Notes: a model not told the origin generated them from the letters alone. Shown: positions 10,148 through 23,067, numbered from the stretch's first letter. The stretch: DNA of 64,000 nucleotides from Lingula anatina (GCF_001039355.2 NW_019774136.1:248863-312862); one strand, 5' to 3'. Made by a program: numbers and translations.

Positions 10148-11755
10148 CTAGGATCCAAAATAAAGAGGATAAGAAAGCGGCAAATCGCCTTTGAACCATG
10201 ATACCTTCGGGTAAACATTCCCCTATTGTCTAGTTAAGCTGTTTTGATAGCTTAGACAGCGTGTGGTCAGGCTAGCGTGACGAAGCGTGCACAGGCAGTT
10301 ATCGCACATTACCGTATATTCTCGCGGTTGCTACGTTCCCGTCCGCCATGTTGGTTGTAAGTTTCAAAACGCGGTTGATTTCGTGAAATGTTTTAACGTT
10401 AAATATTGCAGGAAGTATTAAAAAATGGGTCTGTATACCATAACGTTCTTTTTTGATATTGTGTTTAACAAAAAATAAAGTTGTCACTGGAATATTATGA
10501 AGAACAGCATGCTTTCAGACAAGAAGAAAAAAGGGCTATAACAGGTAATTGTAACACGCAGACATGAAATAGATGACAATGTGCATTGGTTTTGCCAGTC
10601 GTTCCGGCGATTTTTGAATTATCTATGCGACATGAAGTGTTCACTTCGTATCATGTTACATTATTGTACGTAAAATATGTTTTTGTTAGAAGATTCCAAG
10701 AAGGACAATAACAGCAAATTGTCGGCGAAGGCCAAGCTCGGAGTGTCGCTGTGACAAACAAACTTTAGATAATTAACAGAACGTACTTAATAGATCATAA
10801 CATACAGATAAGCTATTTCACCAATGATGTTCAACAATGCTGGTGACTTAAAAATTGGAAATTATTTAGGGCGTGTTAAGTAGATGATTTGTTAGTAAAT
10901 AGTTACTGCATCTTGTAAAGGAAATTCTTTAGCACTCTTTTTACACTCAACTCAGATTTCTTGTGTAATTTGATAGATTGAATAGACATTGGGTTTGTTG
11001 CATTTTTCTGTTGCGTTGTACTGTCATTTAACTGTCTAAGAGATCCAAATTTCACAATGAATGCATTGATCATAGAAATAAAATAAATGCTATTATACCA
11101 CAACAACAGCGGTTAATCAAATTATTCTGAAATCTATGCTTGCCATCACTTTGTGTGTTCTCCATAGATGTCTGCACTCTGTAATAATCTCTTAAGAAAA
11201 TACTACAAAAAGAAAACTTTTAGAAAAAAAATCAGGGACTAACTTTGAATGTCAGAATGAATTCACAAACCATTGGTTAGCACGGGTTAATTGTCCTTTA
11301 CCCCAGGAAAAGCCATTTTTTGGCCAAAATGAACAGTTAATATCCCTTGAAAGTTCTCTCTCCCCCTAAACACTAAGTGAAAAAAATCCAGATGTACAGT
11401 TCAAATAAGTTTATTAAACGAATTCACTTGTTCATGCAATTCATCACTGTAATTTCCCAATAAGATGCAGCCTGTTAAATGTAACCTGTACACATTTACT
11501 TATCTAAGTTTATCAACAAATTGAAACCCCAAAAAACTTCAAAACATTTCATTTATGATCAACAAAATTGTCACCACAACACCATTTATCTATTAATCAT
11601 GGCTTATAGAGTTAAAAAAAAGAACACTGATGCTAACTATTAAGTCCCAGCTGGTGACACATGGGCTGATGTATGAATAACTAATACTAATACTAATAAA
11701 GTTACCTATCATTCTACAACATTCTATAATAATTGGTATCCCCCATTGAAAAGTG

Positions 11756-12688
11756 CTAGATGATCTTTCTTCTTTTGGCTAGAGGTGTACTGTCAATTTC
11801 TCTTTGTGGTTGTGCCTGGCGGGAATTTCCTCGAAATGATGCCATGGCAAATGATTTCTGTATTCTAATTGCTGACGTGTTGTGGTGGAACGATGATACG
11901 TTTGGATTTTCATTGGCACCACCCGCATTTCTCTGCATGGAAAGTACTGCTCCAAGGGGTCCTGATTGAAATGGTCTGCTAGCACAAAAGCAACTCCTTT
12001 GCTCAGTAAAAAACGGCAGGATTCTATAAAAGACAAGACTGTTAATTCACCTGAGGTGAGGAAACATCTATAACTTAATCTTAATTAATTAAACATCTAA
12101 AATGAAATATTTCAATGATTGAATAAGATGGAAGTTCACTTAGATATGGAGCACCTTAAGAATTAAAATTTCATGTTGTAGGGAATAAGGTAGATCAAAA
12201 TGAAGCAATTCATTGTAAAAGATTCTCACCATTTGACTGTTGAGTATCTGAGTTGTCAGAAGAAACATCCTTCAGGCTGCTTAAAGACATGTCATCCTCA
12301 GGTTCACTAGATTGTTGACTTGACACGACACATTCTGCATAAGAAAGAAACATTTAGAACTCCAGTTTTAATAATAATCATAAATAACTTAATGTTACAG
12401 GCATCTAAGATGATAATAATAATATACACCACATTCACAGCATTCCAAAATTAAAGACTCTGGTTGCAAGCTGGCAGATTAAATAAGAATATAACAGCAA
12501 CATTTTGTTTCATTTATAAAATTCACCTGGTTATTTGTATAATACACAATGCAAAAACCTTTACCACTGTTGTCATTTGTCCCTGGATACGTAGTTGTGT
12601 CTTTGGAAATCTTTGCTGATTTACCATATTTCTTGGCCTGGGCATTCTTAACCTTCTTGCCTATCTTCTTTCTCTTTTTAATTGGCAT
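11756..12688 (-). pseudogene. P-like transposase remnant, three exons, frameshifted
   Basis: Three minus-strand exons were read. Exon a at 12565-12688 begins MPIKKRKKIGKKVKNAQAKK, a basic stretch, with donor GTAAAG. Exon b at 12230-12334 encodes an acidic/serine-rich linker (SSQQSSEPEDDMSLSSLKDV) with donor GTGAGA. Exon c at 11756-12050 reads GELTVLSFIESCRFLLSKG then FNQDPLEQYF. The phases of a, b and c agree. Near 11940 a one-base shift separates DPLEQYF from the continuing similarity QRNAGGANENPNVSSFHHNT. The frame then runs to TAG at 11756-11758, after a PLAKRRKII tail that resembles a nuclear-localisation signal. The family is normally several hundred residues long with a THAP finger and an RNase-H-like core; neither is seen. 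Confidence 0.65.
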
Positions 12689-12830
12689 CTGAGGAAAGAA
12701 ATATGTATTACTATGTACCCGACCAGTCAGTGTTATACTAACTCTGGACCACATTGTTAAAAAATAAATAACATATATGTTTTTATGAAGAAAAAGGTCA
12801 TGTTTTTTACCATTCAGCCAGGTTGACATT

Positions 12831-13735
12831 AGAGTGATTAGGCAATTTAAGTCCTTGATATCTCTGGAATAAAAACTCTAATCCACTAATATCCATCGTA
12901 ACGTCTTTTGTCCCAAAACATACAATATAGATGCAGGTTTAAAATGAGACATATCAGTTATATTTGTGTGCATTTGTATCTAAAAGAAGGGGTCCGCGGC
13001 GTTACATCGTTCGGCCATGTTGAATTTAGAGTGATTAGGCAATTTAAGTCCTTGATATCTCTGGAATAAAAACTCTAATCCACTAATATCCATCGTAACG
13101 TCTTTTGTCCCAAAACATACAATATAGATGCAGGTTTAAAATGAGACATATCAGTTATATTTGTGTGCATTTGTATCTAAAAGAAGGGGTCCGCGGCGTT
13201 ACATCGTTCGGCCATGTTGAATTTAGAGTGATTAGGCAATTTAAGTCCTTGATATCTCTGGAATAAAAACTCTAATCCACTAATATCCATCGTAACGTCT
13301 TTTGTCCCAAAACATACAATATAGATGCAGGTTTAAAATGAGACATATCAGTTATATTTGTGTGCATTTGTATCTAAAAGAAGGGGTCCGCGGCGTTACA
13401 TCGTTCGGCCATGTTGAATTTAGAGTGATTAGGCAATTTAAGTCCTTGATATCTCTGGAATAAAAACTCTAATCCACTAATATCCATCGTAACGTCTTTT
13501 GTCCCAAAACATACAATATAGATGCAGGTTTAAAATGAGACATATCAGTTATATTTGTGTGCATTTGTATCTAAAAGAAGGGGTCCGCGGCGTTACATCG
13601 TTCGGCCATGTTGAATTTAGAGTGATTAGGCAATTTAAGTCCTTGATATCTCTGGAATAAAAACTCTAATCCACTAATATCCATCGTAACGTCTTTTGTT
13701 ATAAAACGTACAATATAGATGTGGGTTTAAAATTA
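12831..13735. repeat. 197-bp tandem satellite inside the P-like element
   Basis: AGAGTGATTAGGCAATTTAA starts at 12831, 13028, 13225, 13422 and 13619, exactly 197 bp apart. The first four units appear virtually identical. The fifth is partial and diverges after about 13698. The unit contains GGGGTCCGCGGCGTTACATC and GTTCGGCCATGTTGAATTT. Its near-uniformity indicates recent amplification or gene conversion. Confidence 0.95.
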
Positions 13736-14309
13736 GCAAGCCAGTCCCATGTAAAGTTTTTTTGTATAGGTAAACTACCTCCCAGAACTATCGCTCCGCC
13801 ATTATTGGCGTTGGGGGCACTATTTCTACGCTCTTTTTACAATCCAACTTATTTCGTTTCCCACATTACAAGGTGTTGCCATATCAAAACTGTACTCCGA
13901 ATAACTCTGCATTGACAAATATTCGGAAAGTGCATCCGCCAAATAACAACGAGAGCGTAAACATGCACGGCAGTGTAAATTTGCCCGCCATCTTTGCAAA
14001 TCTAACGGACGGGGATATTGAAATTGATATTACTGTCTATTGAAGCTACAAACTGCAATATAAATACTCACGGTACTTCACTGCATATTCCTTAATCAGC
14101 TCCTCTAGTCTTTTGACGAAATTCTCCGGATACAATGAAAAAAACGCGACTAAAGCGGGACCTTCGTTTCACTCTGCCGTAGACAAGCTACCTGGTCATT
14201 TGAAAACGGGGCTCGCCGTACCAACCCGAAGGCATCATGAGACGCGCGCCGCGGGAGACTCCCTTTGAAGTTTGAGCCACTGTCTTATCCTCTTTATTTT
14301 GGATCCTAG

Positions 14310-14316
14310 ATCCAAC
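14310..14316. other. Right target-site duplication of the P-like element
   Basis: ATCCAAC directly follows the right inverted terminus and matches the copy at 10141-10147. Confidence 0.8.
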
Positions 14317-15824
14317 TAAACAAATTCATCCATAGGGATTTTAAGAATATTACCCTTCGATCAAAACTCCTTATTTACTTATTTACTGTCTCACATACCA
14401 ATTTTTGTGATAAAATCTTATTCAGGGATGAAGTTACGCGCCATACCGATTGCTACCTCACCACATTGTAGAAAGGTGTTAAATTGATGATTAAAGCTTT
14501 CAGTTGCCTATGCTTATACATTGCAACGCGTATCAGCGAACGTAACATTTGGATAATTTTCAAGTAACCCTTTCGTTTCAAAGTATTGGTTATTTCTAGC
14601 TGAAATCAATTTCCCAATATATGAGAATGAAAATATGGCCAGTGTATGAGATTGTTTTTGAACATGCTCAAACGGGTCCCCCCCCCCCCGCCCCGGCCCC
14701 CCGCGTGCACATGTATGCAAACGTACACCAACGTTTGCCTGCGTACTCGAGACTTATTAGCCGTAATCTAAGGAACCCCTTGCGTTTGTCTGCGTTATGG
14801 GTAATTGTCCTCATACGTAAGAGCTACCTGCTATATAGTGCGGCAGTGCCATTACTGAAGTGCACTGATTGGACTTGAAAACAAATCAACGCTCAGCTGC
14901 CTCTTGTATCATTAAGACCAATGGAAGGCACAAGCTTTTTTATTTCTTGACAAGGCTTTTGCTGTTTAAGTAAGAAAGAAAATCATATGATTTTTCCCTT
15001 TATTATTATTATTAGTAGTATTGCAATAACGTTGGTGAATTTATAGGTAAAATCACATCTTGTCTTCGCTAACACAATCCATCGCTACTGGATTCATTCC
15101 ATTCATTCTACCTTCTCGTTACTGGGGTAAATTAACTGATTTTTCACAAGATATTCACAGACGTGTCTTGGACTCACTTTTTCTCTTTTCTCTACTGTGG
15201 CCAACGAGAATCTTTGAGAGAATTTGCCTTCTGCAGAGGGCGCCATTGACATACTAGTACATATTCAGATTGATAAACCTGGTCACTTTACATCAAGTAC
15301 CTGACTACTACGTTGGACATTGAGATAAATCGCGTCCGTTCTTCTCTGATTAAATCCCGCCCCAGTAAAATTATTGGATTCATTCATATGAACAATGACA
15401 AGTCACTCCCATGAAGATTATTTAAGCTAATGAGCACAGGCGTTAAACTCGGAGATATAGAATAATCTATTGTTGTTAATTTATAAGAATGTATGCGGTT
15501 TGGGTATGTCGTTGACCGACCTAAAACATGTTTCTAAAACGATTAATCGCCGATGTTTTGTGCCATAAAAGAAATAAAAGCACGTGGCAGACACATGATA
15601 CTACAATAGCATAAATACCGGTAGGTAACGACTCAACCCGTGTAACAGCGGAGTGCATATAACAGAGCAGAATAGGACATTCACACTGATTTAATAGAAT
15701 TGCCTGTTAGCAGACTTCGCCTTAACTTTTGCTAAGAGAGGGGAGTCCGTAGTTTTTGAAAACGGAATTTTCTTCAACTTTCGACTTTTGCCAAATCAAT
15801 ATCTATCGCACGTGGTTTTCAACC
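14317..15824. other. Intergenic DNA left of the GH32 cluster
   Basis: No gene was recognised up to about 15700. It contains a poly-C/CG-rich patch at about 14679-14702. The last 120 bases (15705-15825) are homologous on the minus strand to the part of GH32 copy A encoding KTTWDKYW to ASRRFF, but lie past the first in-frame stop of copy B. Confidence 0.55.
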
Positions 15825-16166
15825 GCTAAACCGTCATAGTCATACTGGTCACGTGAGCATCTTCTCCCTCACAGTAAGCCTCAAGGCCATCACTAGTTTC
15901 ACTCTGTGGAAAAATGAGCATGGTGATCACTTGTAGTTCGTCATTGGCTAAGAGTTCCACGGATGACCAGTCAAGAAACATATGCAGTTTAAGTGAGCCC
16001 GCCTGCAGGGTGACGTTTGCATTGTAGAAAACTCCCATTCCTTTACCGTGAACAATATGGCCACTCATTGACCTATTTATAAATATTTCCTGATTTACAT
16101 GGTCGTATCCAACAACCGTGTGTTCCGTTTCACCAGCCATGAGCTTGAAGGTTATACGGCACTTCC

Positions 16167-17862
16167 GGTGTAACATGAAAATCTGACTCCCATGAAAATC
16201 TGACTCCCCCCATGAAAATTTGACTCCCCCTCCACAAAACTTTTTAAATTTTATTTTATTTTGAGTATATGACTGTTATCTTGTAGTATGTAAAATGGAG
16301 GATACATTGGCACTTTTTTGTAGTTTGCAGGTGAAAATGTTCATGAAAAGATAAGAAAATTAAAAATGTGCACATAATGAAAATCTGGTTCCCCCGTGAA
16401 AATTTGACTCCCCCTCCACAAAACTTCATAAATCTTATTTTATTTTGAGTATATGACTGTGATCTTGTAGTATGTAAAATGGAGGATACATTGGCACTTT
16501 TTTTGTAGTTTGCAGGTGAAAATTTTCATGAAAAAATAAGAAAATTAAAAATGTGCACTTAACCGCCCATTGTCTCCCCTATGAAAAAGCTATCTATTTA
16601 ATATTTGATGATCATTTCAACACCTTTCCTTAACTTTTACTATATGAAGATTATATTGGAAATATTTGAAAGTTTGATGGTAAAATATTGGGTGAAAAAG
16701 CATATTTGAATATTCTTTTTCATTTAATTTTCACCCAGTATTTTACCATAAAACTTTTAAATATTTCCAATATATTTTTTCATAAAGTATCCTAAAAGAA
16801 AAGCTGTCAGAATGATCATCAAATATCAAATAAATAGCTGTTTCATAGGGGAGTCATTGGGTGTTAGATTACAAATCCTTATTTTTTCTTATTTTCATGT
16901 GTTTTATTATTTTTTTTTCACTCAATTTTTTAACCATCAAACTTTCAAGTACTTGCAATAAATTCTTAGTAAAGTATCCTCAAAGAAAAGCTGCCAGAAT
17001 GATAATGTAATATCGAATAAATAGCTTTTTCATAGGGGAGTCATTGGGTGTTAGAATATAAATCTTTAATTTTTATTTTTTAATGTGTTTTTTTCACCCA
17101 ATTTTTTACCATCAAACTTTCAAGAACTTGCAATATAATTTTCATAAAGTATCCTAAAGGGAAAGATGTTGAAATGGTCATCAAATGTCAAATAAATAAA
17201 TAGCTTTTTCATAGGGGAGTCCTGTGTATGGTAAAATACAAATCTTTAATTTTTTTTCATGAAACTTTTCACCTTCAAAGTAACAAAAAGTGCCAATGTC
17301 TCCTCCATTATGCATACTACAAGATCATAGTCATTTACTCAAATAAAATGAGATCACAGTCACATACTCAAAATAAAATAAGATTTGTGAAGTTTTGTGG
17401 AGCGGGAGTCAAATTTTCATGGGGGAGTCAGATTTTCATTATGTGCACATTTTTAATTTTCTTATTTTTTCATGAAAATTTTCACCTGCAAACTACAAAA
17501 AAGGTGCCAATGTATCCTCCCTTTTACATACAAGATCATAGTCATTTACTCTAAATAAAATAAGATTTATGAAGTTTTGTGGAGGAGGAGTCAAATTTTC
17601 ACGGGGGAACCAGATTTTCATTATGTGCACATTTTTAATTTTCTTATTTTTTCATGAAAATTTTCACCTGCAAACTACAAAAAAGTGCAAATGTATCCTC
17701 CATTATGCATACTACAAGATCATAGTCATTTACTCAAAAAAATGAGATTAATGAATGTTTTTTTTGGTGGGAGTCAAAATTTCATAGGGGGAGTCACATT
17801 TCCATTATGAAAAACTGACTGGGGAGTCACATTTTAGGGGAGTCAGATTTGCATGGTACACC
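16167..17862. mobile_element. Foldback element of modular inverted repeats (~1.7 kb)
   Basis: The left end reads GGTGTAACATGAAAATCTGA and the right end is its near-perfect inverse (TCAGATTTGCATGGTACACC). Between them, blocks of about 200 bp built around GACTCCCC, CATAGGGGAGTCATTGGGTG and TTTTCACC(T/A)GCAAACTAC occur repeatedly, in one orientation in the left half and inverted in the right. There is no plausible transposase ORF. A partial copy with the same right end lies at 29229-29515. It interrupts exon 6 of GH32 copy B. Confidence 0.75.
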
Positions 17863-18606
17863 AGCCTTCCTTGTTTAATAAGTTTGAACAAGAAGTTATA
17901 AAGAGAAGTCTTCTCATTATAACTTATTGGTTTGAAGCAAGATTTGCATATAAGAGAAAAATGAGTTTATTTTTCAATTTTGGATCATTTGAAAATTTTA
18001 AAATAAATTTTAGAAATAAATCTGTTCATTTACCTTTAATTTGATGTGTTATTTTTCATATCAGGGTGAAATTTTACTGCCTGGGGCCAGTTTTACATGC
18101 CCTCCCCCCCTGCTGCATTTTAGTGCTTATTTTGGCCGACTGGCGGCAGCACCCTACGGGTCATGTCATGTCACTGGCAGGCTATACCATTAATGTACCC
18201 TGATTTTTTAATATTGTTTATGCCTTGAGTAGAAGTATTTAAATCTGAAGTGTTGTGTTTGTTGAAGCATAGAAAGTATTTTAAGAGAATTAAACGTTAC
18301 AATGGAAGTGAATGGGATTTTTAATAGTGGTTTGTAACCTGAAACCAACAATTTGAGTATTTGGCTTGGGTTTCTAGCAATAGACCCCTTACGTTTTTTT
18401 TTGCCTGCAGCTTTTACTGATCTGAAACATATTTAACATCAGTGAAACGGCATCAGCTCATTAAAATGTCCCGCAGCTGGGTTTTAGACAAATATGTTTT
18501 ATGTAACCTGAAGTATATGAAAATGACGTAAAGAAGCCGACCGTATAAGCAGTCACTTAGGGTAGTTAGGGTACTATAAGAGCTATGATTACTAAACGTT
18601 GAGACA
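17863..18606. other. Remnant intron of GH32 copy B
   Basis: No exon is seen. It contains an imperfect hairpin at about 17889-17931 (AAGAAGTTATAA ... TTATAACTTATTGG) related to the perfect one at 28019-28056. Confidence 0.45.
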
Positions 18607-18789
18607 CTGGTGTTCCTTATTTTCCAGATAACCCCAGTCCTCAATTTCTTGACTTCTTTGATCGGTTGTTGCACCAGAAGAAGTTTACCGTTTTTCCTCT
18701 CCAGCGACAGCACGCGGGATAAGGACCGGACCCCCTGCCAAGGCCGCGTTGGATGAAACTGACACGTATCCCAAACGCTAGTGTAAAAT

Positions 18790-19928
18790 GGAAATAAATA
18801 AGTAAATCAAAATTTTATGAAAGTATTTGAAGCGGTGAAGGCATGGCATTAACAACAAAAAATGGAATGATCAAATTTTGGGCCTATGGATAAAAATAAT
18901 AAAAGAACAAATTAAATTTATCTTTCGAGCAGCAGAAAAAAAGCATTATGCTGTATTTTTTAAATTTTCAGGTCGTATATTTGACCTACTTTTCCCACCC
19001 ATTCCAAAAGGCAAGGCGAAAACACAGAAAATATTTGGTCAAATTTTTAGGAATTTAAGGGGGAAATAAATGCTGCGATATTACTTTAATAAATGATACC
19101 AAGGAGTTTTTCAGAAGCGCCACTATCAGTTAAAACACTTCACTGGTGGCATGGGCTGGGTAAAGCAGCAATGGTTTGCCAGATGTACCCGCTTAATGTA
19201 CGTCGATCTTTAAAAGCTCATAGTCTATTATCATAAAGACTACTTTACTAGTCGATTGTTCGACTTCACCAGTCTAGAAACTGTTCAAGTTATTGCTTTT
19301 GTTGCATGTATTTTGGCGACATTGAACCCATAAGCGTCACACCGTATTTTTGTTTTACTCCAAATTTGATAAACGGATGAAAAATAGACCGTTATTGGAA
19401 ACCAGCATGATAGGATTACCTTGACGAAGGTTGTGATTTTTTTTCTAAATATTACATCAATGTTTTCCCTCGTTTGGTGTCTGTATAATTCCCAGCTTTA
19501 CTGTCTAGTTTAGGCCAGGGCCGTTATCGATTGTAGCAACAAACACTTTTACGAATTTTAATTCTGTTTTTTGTAAAAACTAAATTTTAATACCTAGGTA
19601 TACGATATATCATTGGTACCCATTTTTTTCAAAGCGGAACTATAAGGTATATATGTACAGTTTATTTTAATGATCACTTTAAGGGTAACGGCTTATCCGT
19701 TAACATAATCTCCAGACAATCTGATAATGAAGGTTAAAAGTACGGGTCACTGCTGGTAGTATACTCTGTAATCTGTGCCCATATCCAAAGCCAATTTGGT
19801 ACAATTTGAATGAGAAAAAAAAATTAAAAAAAAAAAAAAACAGGTGGGGACGCTATTAATTAAATCAATTACAATCTCTTTTCTGCACATCCCCACCAGT
19901 GACTGGCGGTGGATTAGACGGTGTCTAA

Positions 19929-19973
<45 letters not shown>

Positions 19974-20135
19974 TTTCAAAAAGGATTTAACTCAAGTAAT
20001 AACAGGCATATATCAATGTATTGTCAATACATACATACATGCATGTGCCCCTGCAATGAAATCGCATGCTTAGTTTGATAACATGGAAATTCGCTTGTTT
20101 TACATGTATCTATGAAAACCACTTAAGTCACATAC
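18790..20135. other. GH32 copy B interval where exons 2-4 are missing
   Basis: About 19300-19480 resembles intron 1 of copy A at about 27510-27680 (shared TTTTGGCGACAT, CACCGTATTTTT-like and AAATTTGATAA blocks), showing that the duplication included intron 1. No trace of exons 2-4 was seen. An (ATT)n microsatellite lies at about 19927-19973. Confidence 0.6.
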
Positions 20136-20349
20136 AAACAGGGTCATATTCATAGAATAAGTGATAAATCCCATCGTATGCCATAAGTCCACATGGGTCG
20201 TTAATGAAGTGTTCGGGAGTGGTGAAATGATACTGGGGTCGCCATCTTTCATGATATAATTGTGGTGTGGGCGGCCGTGGACGTCGGCTGTTGATGCTCG
20301 CCGGCTGCAGTATGATGGTCATCAAAAGCAAAGTCAGAGATCTCATCAT

Positions 20350-23067
20350 TTTTTAACTTATTAGACAAAACCCTAGCTTGCAATGAAAATGGTAGACTCT
20401 ACATGTCGTGGCAGCAGCCGTGAAAATAGCCCTAAAAGAGCGATGACAGGGACTATACAGATGATTGTGTTGAGATGGTTAAACGCCTGGCTGCCTTTTT
20501 TTCTCTATGGCCGAACTAAGTGACCCTGGTGTCAGTCGGTGTCCAGACAGCTGTAAATAAATTAAATGTGTTTACATGAAGAGCCAGTGTGTCTGCTTTT
20601 GTTACCTTTCTCGTTGCGTGCACTTAATGTGAGATTATTGCGCTGCCACCTTTGGGGTTCGATGCTAATCACAGGGTCCACAGGTAGTCTGTTACAGTAT
20701 TATTGTATCGGCCTTTACTTTTATTTTGTATAGGCATGAAATAAATTACATAATTATGTCCATGGTACAGGCCTGTCATTTTAGAGGTCTCCTGTCATCA
20801 GAGGGTGATGGTTCTATATATCCTCTTCAAGGGTCACTGTGTCCGGAACAGTGCAAATTTAACAATGATCTAAAATTATAAACAGGCTTGAAATACGGAC
20901 ACCGTTGTATACTTCACGGTTGGACAGTGCGTTTATACTACTTTTCATATTTGTGGTCAAAATATTTACGTGTAAATCGCCATGAGGAAATCCAGCGATG
21001 ACAACAATAATCAGGTTCAATAAGCATTTATGTTCACTCGTTGCTTGTTCAGGTGCATTCTGCCTATTTGTGGGGAGTCCCACTCTTTTTAAAATTAAAA
21101 TAATATTTTTTTTTTAATATTAAAATATCAAACCAAGACAAATGATTCTTGAACTTAACTTCTTAATCAGATTAATTAACAAGCCATTTTTAGCTCTTTA
21201 GACTTAACAAAAAGTATTATAAGGAATTACGGAACACTAACAAGGGGAAAGGCGAAATAGAGTAGAGGTAACGTACCTGCTCTATTTTGCGTTAAGCTCA
21301 GTGCCGAGCTCTGTCTGGTCAAAAAGAAAAAAACATGGCACTGTGAAATTACACTAATCACGGTGTCCTACCGAAACATGACACCAGTGGGAGAGTACCA
21401 GTGGAGCGTTGAACACGTATTGTGTTCTCTCTTATAATGAAAATCGATTTTCGTGCAAGGGGTGAAGATGACCGCGTTTATAACCGAGCAATATTCCTTT
21501 CATTGGGACGGCGGGTGGCAGATAAATATTTCTAATTGCTTGTGGGCTTGCCAAAATATAACTTGTTCACTAGCTAGGCAGTTACAGTGGCCCTACCTAA
21601 ACTGACTTTATGCCGTGCCTTCACACGAAAGACGAATTGTAAAATTCTTCTTTTTTTTTTTTAATTCACACGTCCCTTCAAAAGGCTGTTTTTATGGGCG
21701 ATGAATAGTTAAAAAACTACGCATCACACCTTTTAGGTCAAATATACACTTCATTTAATTATCCTCAAAGAATTATATCTATAAGTCTTCAAACCTCTTT
21801 GTATCATGGACGGTCGCATCATGTTGTCCTAAGCACCACCAGGTTTTTCCCCACGCGTTACAGTGGCGAATTTGGGGAGGGGGTGGTCAGGGCCGGTCCT
21901 GACCCCCACCTCCTTCGATTTCTGATAAAAATCACACCAATGTTCACCTCTTGAAATAAGAATTTTGACTAGTTGAAACATAGTTCTAAACCGTACCATA
22001 TGCCAAAAATTTTCGGGGCCCTTTGGTTGGGGGCGGGAGGATCGGCTTCGCATCCGCGGCCTGTCATTTCTATAAACCGCACCCCCCCCCCTTCCAAATA
22101 ATCCTTGATCCGCCCCTGACCGTTCTATCCCTGCATCACTCAGCACGGCTGTTTGAAACTGAAGACTGATTTTATTGAGTTTACTTTTGTGGAAGGTAAT
22201 TTTGTATACCGGCGGCGAAATTTTTAACGTTATTTTTTTTTTATCAGCTCACCTCCCCACCAACATGGGGTACACAATCATTGAAATGATCACCCTACGC
22301 GTTTCAGATTATGGCCTATTTGTGCCGATTGTTTTAGATGTATACTAGTAATTTAGGGCAAAACAAATCTAGAGAAGACAAAAAGTAAATGCCAGATAAA
22401 AAAAAGACTTTTAAATACAATACTTAGCTTCAATACTGCAGTAAACAAACAAACAAAGAAATGAATGTTTTGTTACAGTAACATGATCCAGAGAATCGAA
22501 TATCGGTCATTAAAATAATGCGCCGCCTTTAAACAGGTTTGAAACAAAATTAAAATTTATCTCATATTCTCTTTTGGCGTTTTTTTTAATGCTGCTAGGA
22601 TAATTTTTGTCCTATTTCCCCCGAAATTTCAGATGCACCCATCGTTACAGGACTCTTACTTGGCCATGTGAATGGCTATTTTCACCACAGTGGCAAATGA
22701 TTTTGAAATATATACAGAACAAAAATACAAAAAAATATCATTGTGCCATGAAAATATATCACAGGTATAGGATAATTTGATTGAGAAAACCCGAGATGAG
22801 ATTCTAGACGACAAGTGCCCGGATTATTTCTAACGTCCATACTGCTGATACACAAGGCTCCCAGCCTTTAAATTAATGTTCTACATCATACAACACTGAC
22901 CGTTCAAAGCAATATGGGAACACAACATTGGATTCCTTCTCCATGTAATGTCAGTGTACCCTGGGCAGTATAAAATATTTGGTTTCTATGCCCGTTTGAG
23001 CCGTTTCTAATTAACGATCACTCAAATAATTTTAAACGAAATTTTAGACTGACAAGATAAAGCATGC
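20350..23067. other. Spacer between the GH32 copies
   Basis: No gene was recognised. It holds the second CAGTGGCGG-type MITE at 21861-22118. The rest is AT-rich with no clear exon. Confidence 0.5.
21861..22118. mobile_element. CAGTGGCGG-family MITE, copy 2
   Basis: It starts CAGTGGCGAATTTGG and ends TTGATCCGCCCCTG, inverted ends. The interior is collinear with the copy at 587-842. An ORF over it on the minus strand is incidental. Confidence 0.7.

Larger units (their letters stand above)
10148..14309. mobile_element. P-like DNA transposon, 4.16 kb, both termini intact
   Basis: The left end (10148-10174) and right end (14283-14309) are perfect 27-bp inverted repeats beginning CTAGGATCCAAAATAAAG. 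They are bounded by a 7-bp direct duplication. Inside, on the minus strand, are short exons whose last one reads like the C-terminus of P/THAP9-type transposases (NQDPLEQYF ... NAGGANENPNVSSFHHNT). The catalytic core was not found, and the last exon contains a frameshift, so this copy looks non-autonomous. A 197-bp satellite array fills 12831-13735. 10260-11750 holds no recognised coding sequence. Confidence 0.85.
15705..20349 (-). pseudogene. GH32 glycosidase copy B, decayed
   Basis: This is a tandem paralogue of the complete GH32 gene at 23068-29953. Exon 1 (20136-20349) encodes a signal peptide, RRPRPPTPQLYHERWRPQYH and the nucleophile-motif region FINDPCGL, with donor GTATGT in the same place as copy A. 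Exon 5-like sequence lies at 18607-18777 (HPTRPWQG ... VLSLERKNG), but its donor is altered. The exon 6-like piece (15826-16176) encodes the beta-sandwich ([14 protein letters not shown]). Exons 2-4, which carry the RDP and EC catalytic motifs in copy A, were not found between 18790 and 20130. The Tyr after MT-V is a TAG, a following Trp codon is TGA, and the membrane anchor is not encoded. A 1.7-kb foldback element interrupts exon 6, and the ATG at 16176 comes from its terminus. It cannot make an active GH32 enzyme. Confidence 0.85.

Noticed and set aside
12831-13735. CRISPR-like regular repeat spacing
   Set aside because: Units are contiguous 197-bp tandem copies with no spacers, in a eukaryotic transposon.
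14069-14150. Possible 5' exon of the P-like gene (LYPENFVKRLEELIKEYAVK)
   Set aside because: Its donor phase would run into a stop when joined to the exon at 12688, so it was not included in the model.
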